Source: CATQHW01 sp965215345
GTDB lineage: Bacteria > Spirochaetota > Spirochaetia > SZUA-6 > Bin103
DNA: 64,000 nucleotides
Direction of reading: 5' to 3'
NCBI GenBank assembly: GCA_965215345.1
Contig: CBDCDL010000002.1
Location: 3,844,001-3,908,000, forward strand
The notes under the pieces: model-generated
The model's database searches: none
Seen by the model: only the letters and a program-made list of their open reading frames with translations
Told to the model about the DNA's origin: nothing
Shown: in pieces, positions 58,826-64,000 of the stretch
Numbering within the stretch: the first letter of the stretch is position 1
Layout of the letters: each line of letters starts with the position of its first letter
Program-made: the position numbers and the translations under genes

Positions 58826-61249
58826 CTACTCCATCGGCCAGCGAAAGCGGCGCAGGCCGGCCAGGAAGTGGCGGGGACCCGACTCGTACGTGCCGATCAC
58901 GTCCGGGCCGCGCGGGTCTGCGCTCCTGGCGGCGAGCCAGCGCAGGAACACGCCGAAGACGTCGCCTTCCAGCCACGCTCCGTCCGGGTCCAATGGAGCG
59001 CCGCGATAGGGGTAGAAGTGGCCGCCGGCCGAGAACGGCCACACCGCCTCCTTGATGGCGATCCGACCCCAGCGGACGAGCGCCTCGCGCAGCACGGTGT
59101 GCGCCCGCGCGTAAGCAGCAGCCGCCTCCGCCCATGCGCCGCGGATCAGGTAGAGCTCCTCTCCCTGGTAGAGCAGCTCGAGGCCGTGCAGAAACCGGCG
59201 CTCGATCCGGAACCACTCGGCCAGCGCCGAGACCCGATCACGGTCGAAGTCCTGCGTTCCTGCGCCCAGCAGGTCCTCCAACTCGGCGACGTTCCGGTCC
59301 AGCCAGGCCAGCGCGTCGGCCAGGTCGCGCCGGAAGCGCGGGTACTCCTGGTAGTTGTAGACGAACTCGCGGTGCATGAACGCGGGGTCGGCCAGGAACT
59401 TGTGGGTGAGCTTGTCGTTCAGGAGCAGCATGTCGAACCCGAACGGGTAGAGGAACCCGGCGTCGCCGCCCACCCCGTCCGCCTTGGCCGCGTAGCCCTG
59501 GTAGTCCCGGTAGGTCGGATCGCCGGCCACGTGGACCGGCGGCCCCAAGCGGTAGATCCGCCCGGCCCGCTGCAGGCAGCGGCCGGCCGCGTCGCGCGCT
59601 CCGGCGCCGAAGGTGCGCTCCAGCCAGCGCTCCCTGAGGAGGTCCACGTCGTCCCGAAACGGATTCCAGAGGAGCTTCCAGTGGAGGTCGAGGTTGATCC
59701 CGAAGCCGATGTTGCCCTCCATGGCGTCGTAGTCGCCGAACCGCTCGCCCGGCAGCCAGCCGCCGTGCAGGACGACGCCGTGCACGCCCGCCCGGCCCCA
59801 GTCTCGGTAGAAGCGGGCGACGCGGTCCACCATGTCGTTGGGAAAGCAGCCGGAACGCGGATGCAGCTCCACCAACTGGCACATCTTGGGCACGACTCGC
59901 CGGCCGCGGCCGGTCCAGAGGGCGACCTGCGGGTTGGGATCCTCGCGCAGGTTGGTGTCGGTCGACACCGTGTAAGGCATGAAGATCACGTCGCGCGGGG
60001 TCTGCCGGTGGACGTACTCGGTGGCCAGCGGCGACTTGATCGGCTGAAAGTCCCAGACGTTGCGCACCACCTCGGCATCCGGGCGCACGCGCTTCACGGC
60101 TTCGTAGACCAGATCGAAGGCCCAGGTGTGGAAGAAGCGCACGGCGGAGCTGCCGCGCTCCGCCCGCGGGCCGCCGATGCGGAAGCCGGCCGGCACCTCC
60201 GCTTCGTAACGCTGCAGGGCGGCCGTGCAGCGCTCGCATCCGCACGGCGATCCGAAGCCGCCCTCCGCGGATGTGTACACGACGACCCCGGAAAGCTCCG
60301 GGAACAGCTCGAAGGTGCGCTCGTAGGTCACGCTGACGATCTGCCGCATCCGTTCGGAGGACAGACAGAGCGAGATCTCCTTGGGGGAATCGATCCCGCC
60401 CGTCACCACCTCGTCTGCGAAGTACGTTCGCGCCAGCGTCAGGATCGGGAAGCCCCACTCGTAGCGGCTGAGAAACACGCGTACGCCCAGCTCACGCAAC
60501 TCGGCCAGCCGGCGTCGATACGCCGCCACCTGCCGTTCGATCTCGGCCCGCGGCTGCCGCAGATGCGGGAATCGGCCGCGGTAGCTGCGTTGCTCCCACC
60601 ACTGCAGCTCCGGCCAGTCGTCCGGCGTGACGCCGGCGAGCTCGCCCATAACCTGCAGGCCGGCGTAGACGCCGGCGAAGTCGGTGCCCACCGGCATCCA
60701 GGTCGGCAGGTACACCGCATTCAGGCGGCGCGACGCTACGTAGTCGTCGCGGAGCGGCGGTACCATCTTGAACGCGCGCAGCGCGAAGAGCGGGCCGTCG
60801 CGCACGCCCGGCCCCTCCAGGGCGGCGAGGCCGGGCGTGCCGCCATCGGCGATGCGGGTTGCCAGCTCGTCGGCGCCGTAGAGCACGCCCAGCGGTCCGC
60901 TGCCCGCAACCGCAAGCAGCCGCCTGCCGCCTGCCGCCGACAGTCGCAGGTGGAACCCTTCCGCAGGGGTGGACGGCCGCACCGGAGACGGATCGACGGC
61001 GCCGTTTCGCGCCAAGTCGGCGATCCACGGATTGCTGGATGCGGTGCCGACGACGACCACGTCCCCGGCGGGGCGGGATCCGGCGTCAACCCGTCCCTTC
61101 GCTCCCGCAGTGGCGAACGCCGCCTTGATCAGCTCCGCAGCGCTACGGTCCGCGCGCGTGGCGCGCGGACCCAGGTGGATGGTCCAGTCCGTCAGGGCTC
61201 GCTGCCGATTACCGGCCGACGGCCGCTGCCGGTTGGCCACGGCCGTCAT
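58826..61249 (-). CDS. Large GH67/GH20-related glycosidase-like protein
   Basis: The 807-aa protein has an N-terminal alpha/beta domain like that of GH67/GH20b (residues ~20-135, ending Leu-Tyr-Gly-Ala-Asp-Glu-Leu). A TIM-barrel region (about 155-480) follows, with the Cys336-Gly-Cys-Glu-Arg-Cys341 cluster seen in DUF4838-like proteins. A helical C-terminal half (to ~800) has several Trp/Tyr-rich segments. Candidate acid residues include Glu329 in Tyr-Thr-Ser-Ala-Glu-Gly. No signal peptide. The start overlaps the stop of the preceding gene by 41 nt. Probably an exo-acting glycosidase on an acidic or amino sugar; the exact family is unassigned. Confidence 0.55.
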   Translation of the reverse strand: MTAVANRQRPSAGNRQRALTDWTIHLGPRATRADRSAAELIKAAFATAGAKGRVDAGSRPAGDVVVVGTASSNPWIADLARNGAVDPSPVRPSTPAEGFHLRLSAAGGRRLLAVAGSGPLGVLYGADELATRIADGGTPGLAALEGPGVRDGPLFALRAFKMVPPLRDDYVASRRLNAVYLPTWMPVGTDFAGVYAGLQVMGELAGVTPDDWPELQWWEQRSYRGRFPHLRQPRAEIERQVAAYRRRLAELRELGVRVFLSRYEWGFPILTLARTYFADEVVTGGIDSPKEISLCLSSERMRQIVSVTYERTFELFPELSGVVVYTSAEGGFGSPCGCERCTAALQRYEAEVPAGFRIGGPRAERGSSAVRFFHTWAFDLVYEAVKRVRPDAEVVRNVWDFQPIKSPLATEYVHRQTPRDVIFMPYTVSTDTNLREDPNPQVALWTGRGRRVVPKMCQLVELHPRSGCFPNDMVDRVARFYRDWGRAGVHGVVLHGGWLPGERFGDYDAMEGNIGFGINLDLHWKLLWNPFRDDVDLLRERWLERTFGAGARDAAGRCLQRAGRIYRLGPPVHVAGDPTYRDYQGYAAKADGVGGDAGFLYPFGFDMLLLNDKLTHKFLADPAFMHREFVYNYQEYPRFRRDLADALAWLDRNVAELEDLLGAGTQDFDRDRVSALAEWFRIERRFLHGLELLYQGEELYLIRGAWAEAAAAYARAHTVLREALVRWGRIAIKEAVWPFSAGGHFYPYRGAPLDPDGAWLEGDVFGVFLRWLAARSADPRGPDVIGTYESGPRHFLAGLRRFRWPME

Positions 61250-62279
61250 GGCCGGCGTCGGCCAGGGCCGCGGTGAACATGCCCCGGTTGGCGAACAGGG
61301 CGGAGGTGCCGCCCGTGTGCAGGAACACGACGGTCTGACCGGCCTGCAACTCGCCGCCGCGGATCATGCCGATCAGGCCGGCCATCGCCTTGCCCGTGTA
61401 CACCGGATCCAGCACGACTCCCTGCGTCCGCGCCACCGTGGTGACCGCCTCCAGCATGTCCGCGGACGGAAGGGAATAGCCGGGCCCCAGCCACTCGTCC
61501 CGGCAGGTCACCCGGCCCGCTGCGGCCGCGGCATCGAGTCCAAGAAAGGCCAGGATCGCCTCGGTGAGCTCGGTGACGTGCGGCTCCTGCTCGCCCCGCG
61601 ACCGGCTCACGTTGATGCCGGTGACCTCCACGTCGGAGCCGGCGGCGATCAGTCCGGCCACCAGCCCGGCATGCGTGCCCCCGCTGCCGGAGGCGCAGAC
61701 GATCCGGTCGGCGGTCAGCCCCATCTCCTGGATCTGGTCCAGCAACTCCACGGCGCACGACGCGTAGCCGCACCCGCCGAGCGGATTGGAGGCGCCGCCC
61801 GGTATCACGCAGGGCGCCCGGCCCTCCGCGCGGGCGGCGGCTTCCGCCCGCCGCATGCCGTCCGCCGAACCGCCGCGCTCGACGACGTCGATGCGCTCCG
61901 CTCCCAGCAGTCGGTACAGGAAGTTGTTGCCGCTCGCCTCCGGGTTGTACGTGCCCGGGACCCGCTCCTCCAGCACCAGGCGGCAGGCGATGCCCTCCCG
62001 GTTGGCCGCGGCCAGCGTCAGCAGGCAGTGGTTGGACTGGATGGCGCCGGTGGTGATCAGCGTGTCGGCTCCCTGTGCCAGGGCGTCCGCCACCACGTAC
62101 GTCAGCTTGCGCACCTTGTTGCCGCCCAGCGCCAGCGGCAGCGTGTCGTCGCGCTTGATCAGCAGGTCCGGGCCGCCGAGCAGCGCCGAGAGCCGCTCCA
62201 TTCGCTGCAGCGGCGACGGGCCGGTGAGATAGGGACGCTGCGGCAGGGCGTTCAGGCGCTCGATCCCGGAAGTGCTCAT
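61209..62279 (-). CDS. D-cysteine desulfhydrase/ACC-deaminase-family PLP enzyme
   Basis: The 356-aa tryptophan-synthase-beta-superfamily enzyme has PLP Lys55 in Gly-Gly-Asn-Lys-Val-Arg-Lys-Leu and Gln81-Ser-Asn-His84. A phosphate-cup Gly-Ser-Gly-Gly-Thr-His segment is near residue 190. The set suits D-cysteine desulfhydrase or a related beta-eliminase; ACC deaminase is an alternative. ATG 62277-62279 has a perfect TATAAT 10 nt upstream and no Shine-Dalgarno. It heads the minus-strand unit that includes the GH67/GH20-like protein and the sulfatase. Confidence 0.75.
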   Translation of the reverse strand: MSTSGIERLNALPQRPYLTGPSPLQRMERLSALLGGPDLLIKRDDTLPLALGGNKVRKLTYVVADALAQGADTLITTGAIQSNHCLLTLAAANREGIACRLVLEERVPGTYNPEASGNNFLYRLLGAERIDVVERGGSADGMRRAEAAARAEGRAPCVIPGGASNPLGGCGYASCAVELLDQIQEMGLTADRIVCASGSGGTHAGLVAGLIAAGSDVEVTGINVSRSRGEQEPHVTELTEAILAFLGLDAAAAAGRVTCRDEWLGPGYSLPSADMLEAVTTVARTQGVVLDPVYTGKAMAGLIGMIRGGELQAGQTVVFLHTGGTSALFANRGMFTAALADAGHDGRGQPAAAVGR

Positions 62280-62289
62280 TTCCGATCGA

Positions 62290-62295
62290 TTATAG
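62290..62295 (-). promoter_or_regulatory. -10 box TATAAT close to a start codon
   Basis: On the minus strand TATAAT is followed by 10 nt and then ATG 62279. A start about 7 nt past the box would leave a 3-nt leader. No clear -35 is seen. It is the best-matching -10 of the leaderless-type set. Confidence 0.5.
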
Positions 62296-62385
62296 CGCGA
62301 CTGCCCGGGACCCATCGGGCACGCCCCGGTGAAGTCATCGAAGTCATCGCCTTCCTGACATCGATCGCCTCTGCCGACATGAACT

Positions 62386-62622
62386 GTGGCGACCAAGGCT
62401 GTGAAACAGATTACCGCACGGCGCCGGATGCCCTCGTGGGAGCGCTGCGCGCTGCCGCCAGGAAGCTCAACCGAAGCCCCGCCGACTTGGTCCGGCAGGC
62501 GATAGGAACGATATCTGGAGGACTTCGACGATCACACCGTAGCCGTCGAACGGTTGCGTGATCCGGCTGATCCGGTGTTGGACTGGGACGACGTCAAACG
62601 TGACGTATTCGGTCCGGACTGA
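62386..62622 (+). pseudogene. RHH (CopG/RelB-like) antitoxin with two compensating frameshifts
   Basis: Three pieces in two frames spell an antitoxin: GTG 62386 Val-Ala-Thr-Lys-Ala-Val-Lys-Gln-Ile-Thr-Ala-Arg, then Pro-Asp-Ala-Leu-Val-Gly-Ala-Leu-Arg-Ala-Ala-Ala, then (from 62506) Glu-Arg-Tyr-Leu-Glu-Asp-Phe-Asp-Asp-His, ending Asp-Asp-Val-Lys-Arg-Asp-Val-Phe-Gly-Pro-Asp. The first and last pieces share a frame; a stop TAG (62503-62505) lies in that frame between them. So one base was lost near 62424 and one gained near 62505. No partner toxin is visible after it. Confidence 0.55.
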
Positions 62623-62726
62623 AGGGATTGGCGCCACGGAACTCGGCCGGATTCAGAATCCCGTGCTGGGGCGTAGCGCGCTGGGGATCGTGAGGTGGAG
62701 TCGGCGTAGTGGCGATGTGCGGCGTG
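62623..62726. other. Intergenic, nothing recognised
   Basis: This short stretch lies between the decayed antitoxin and the methyltransferase promoter. I see no coding frame, hairpin or partner toxin in it. Confidence 0.4.
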
Positions 62727-62755
62727 TTGACAAAACGATCAACGCAGTCTATCAT
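62727..62755 (+). promoter_or_regulatory. Near-consensus promoter of the methyltransferase gene
   Basis: TTGACA (62727-62732), a 17-bp spacer and TATCAT (62750-62755) form the best promoter in the window. The box is 7 nt from GTG 62763, so the message is probably leaderless. An inverted repeat GTTGA/TCAAC (62726-62730 and 62739-62743) overlaps the -35 and could be an operator for the gene's own XRE domain. Confidence 0.65.
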
Positions 62756-62762
62756 CTGTTGT

Positions 62763-64000
62763 GTGGGAGTAGGAGCATTCATCCGGCAGCGTCGTGCCGC
62801 GCTCGGCGTGTCGTTGCGCTCTCTGGCTCAGCAGCTTGATGTAGACGCGGCGTACTTGTCGCGAGTCGAGAGCGAACGGGTGCCGCCGTCGGAGCAGATG
62901 CTGCGGAGGCTTGCAACGGTCCTGGATCAGAGTGAGGACGAACTTCTGCTCCTGTCCGGAAGGTTGCCGGAGCAGGTTCGAGACATGGTTTCTCGGAACC
63001 CGTACCGGGCTGCGGCAGCGCTGAGGACGATCGCCCAAGCGTGTATAGCCGAGCCGGGCACTGCGTATGGTCAGCCACTGTTCGCCCGCCGGGGTCAACG
63101 CGCGATAGAGGACGGATTTCCGTTCGAGCAGGTGAGCGAGGTCGCGGAGGTCGAGAGTTGGAGGAAAGAGATCCATAGGCCTGTTTATCACGTACACAAG
63201 TGGTGGGCGCAGCGGCTGGGATCGGTATTTCGAGCGGCGATCATCGCGGCCGCCGTGCCTCGAGGTACTTCGGTGATGGACCTCTTCTACGAGCCGTTCG
63301 ACCTGCCCGGACTGGTTGTATTCGACCCGTTCATGGGAAGTGGCACCACGGTAGGAGAGGCGCAGAAGCTCGGTTGCACGGCAATTGGCCGCGACATCAA
63401 TCCCGTTGCCTACCGATCGGTTCGTGTTGCTCTCGGTTCCGTCGATCGGTCCGAAGTCCACTCGCTCTTCAGACAGATCGAAGAGACGGCGGGACGAGAG
63501 ATCCAGCGTCTCTACCGGTCCAAGGACAGTGATGGGAAACCGTGTCAAGCGCTCTACTTCTTCTGGGTGAAGATTCTGCCCTGCCCCGAGTGCGGTGCAC
63601 GCGTCGATCTGTTCTCCAGCTACGTGTTTGCGTCTCATGCTTACAAGGCCCGCCATCCAGGGTCGAAGGTGGTCTGCCCGGACTGCGGCGACGTGCTGTC
63701 TTGCCGCTACGACGCGACGGCAGTGACATGCGCATGTGGTGTTCGGTTCAATCCCCAGACCGGGCCCGCGCGGAGAGCTTCCGCCGTATGTGGTAGCTGC
63801 TCGCATGAGTTCGCGATTGCCAAGACGGCGGCAGCCGCCGGCAGACCGCCGGCTCATCGGATGTACGCGAAACTGGTACTTCGAGCCGACGGCACGAAGG
63901 AGTACCTGCCGGCGACAGGTGAGGATCTGAGTGCGTTCGATGCGGCACGCAGACGTCTCGGGAAAACGGCGCCGCCGGTGCCATCGATCCCGATAGAGGA
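62763..64000 (+). CDS. XRE-domain DNA methyltransferase with zinc ribbon (partial, runs off the edge)
   Basis: The frame is open from GTG 62763 to the end of the window (412 codons). Residues 5-65 are an XRE helix-turn-helix (Ser-Leu-Ala-Gln-Gln-Leu, then Tyr-Leu-Ser-Arg-Val-Glu). Residues 135-165 carry Arg-Pro-Val-Tyr-His-Val-His-Lys-Trp-Trp-Ala-Gln-Arg. Residues 188-196 are Asp-Pro-Phe-Met-Gly-Ser-Gly-Thr-Thr, the AdoMet loop of amino-methyltransferases, followed by Ile-Gly-Arg-Asp-Ile-Asn-Pro-Val-Ala. Cys pairs at 274/277, 305/308 and 343/346 form zinc-ribbon-like inserts as in COG1743-type methylases. The catalytic Asn/Asp-Pro-Pro-Tyr motif must lie beyond the edge. Such methylases accompany restriction or phage-defence genes, which would lie to the right. 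Confidence 0.75.
   Translation, partial: MGVGAFIRQRRAALGVSLRSLAQQLDVDAAYLSRVESERVPPSEQMLRRLATVLDQSEDELLLLSGRLPEQVRDMVSRNPYRAAAALRTIAQACIAEPGTAYGQPLFARRGQRAIEDGFPFEQVSEVAEVESWRKEIHRPVYHVHKWWAQRLGSVFRAAIIAAAVPRGTSVMDLFYEPFDLPGLVVFDPFMGSGTTVGEAQKLGCTAIGRDINPVAYRSVRVALGSVDRSEVHSLFRQIEETAGREIQRLYRSKDSDGKPCQALYFFWVKILPCPECGARVDLFSSYVFASHAYKARHPGSKVVCPDCGDVLSCRYDATAVTCACGVRFNPQTGPARRASAVCGSCSHEFAIAKTAAAAGRPPAHRMYAKLVLRADGTKEYLPATGEDLSAFDAARRRLGKTAPPVPSIPIE

Noticed and set aside
58868..61276. An 802-codon plus-strand frame opposite the GH67/GH20-like gene
   Set aside because: Same shadow effect; the minus-strand protein has a Cys cluster and recognisable domain order.
62739..63857. A 372-codon minus-strand frame over the methyltransferase
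   Set aside because: The plus strand encodes HTH, methyltransferase and zinc-ribbon motifs under a consensus promoter; this frame is antisense to them.
1..64000. tRNA, rRNA and CRISPR arrays
   Set aside because: I looked for TPsiC-like GGTTCGA segments, rRNA-like runs and regularly spaced repeats. Isolated GTTCGAA matches (for example near 10685) have no cloverleaf, and no repeated spacer pattern was seen.

Overview
The window is GC-rich, gene-dense bacterial DNA from a diderm. Evidence for an outer membrane is a lipobox lipoprotein and an omptin-like barrel remnant. The LplA/LplB/LplC-type sugar importers whose binding proteins begin with an Ala/Gly-rich, Gln/Glu-containing mature N-terminus, the many Gfo/Idh/MocA oxidoreductases, sulfatases, sialidase-like propellers and phytanoyl-CoA-type dioxygenases suggest an uncultured, probably host- or detritus-associated glycan scavenger. 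A high-GC Spirochaetota-like bacterium is my best guess, at moderate-to-low confidence; there is no rRNA or other marker gene here.

Layout. 0.4-7.3 kb (minus): importer operon reading propeller hydrolase, GH39, permease, permease, binding protein, then a terminator-like hairpin. 7.3-9.8 kb: gene remnants, a PhyH dioxygenase, a truncated and frameshifted sialidase-like gene and a small propeller. 9.8-14.6 kb (minus): enolase-superfamily enzyme, PhyH, SDR, NHL propeller, GH43-like propeller. 14.8-16.7 kb: PhyH and an alpha/beta hydrolase. 16.7-20.7 kb: an accessory block with a 496-aa orphan protein, a small leader ORF coupled to an astacin-like metalloprotease, a lipoprotein and a decayed omptin-like gene. 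20.7-30.9 kb: SelA-like PLP enzyme, sulfatase, three Gfo/Idh/MocA genes (two a tandem duplication carrying a hairpin repeat), amidohydrolase, aldo/keto reductase, AAC(3)-like acetyltransferase, and an EamA transporter with a very His-rich tail. 31-33.8 kb: AAA ATPase-nuclease and a secreted Gmad2-type protein. 33.8-40.8 kb (minus): a second importer operon in which the binding protein and the propeller hydrolase are frameshifted. 40.9-44.3 kb: GH127-like gene and a divergent propeller hydrolase. 44.3-46.4 kb: a graveyard of four gene fragments. 46.5-50.2 kb: propeller hydrolase, a TIM-barrel GHL protein and a deleted propeller copy. 50.3-53.3 kb: broken AAA ATPase, MDR dehydrogenase and a HigBA-like toxin-antitoxin pair with a three-half-site operator. 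53.4-62.3 kb (minus): D-cysteine desulfhydrase-like enzyme, large GH67/GH20-related protein, two decayed permeases, sulfatase, sialidase-like protein and propeller hydrolase. 62.4-64 kb: a decayed RHH antitoxin, then a methyltransferase with an N-terminal XRE domain and a zinc ribbon that runs off the right edge.

How the genes work together. Most clusters look like catabolic units that desulfate and trim complex glycans (sulfatase, sialidase-like, GH39, GH127-like, propeller hydrolases), import oligosaccharides through CUT1-type permeases, and process unusual sugars or acids by oxidation, dehydration and Fe/2-oxoglutarate hydroxylation. No importer ATPase subunit is present; a shared one elsewhere is expected. 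Superimposed is heavy gene decay: at least a dozen loci carry frameshifts, deletions or truncations. Several genes share an unusual start architecture, a TATNNT-like box 7-9 nt before the start codon and no Shine-Dalgarno, which suggests leaderless transcripts.
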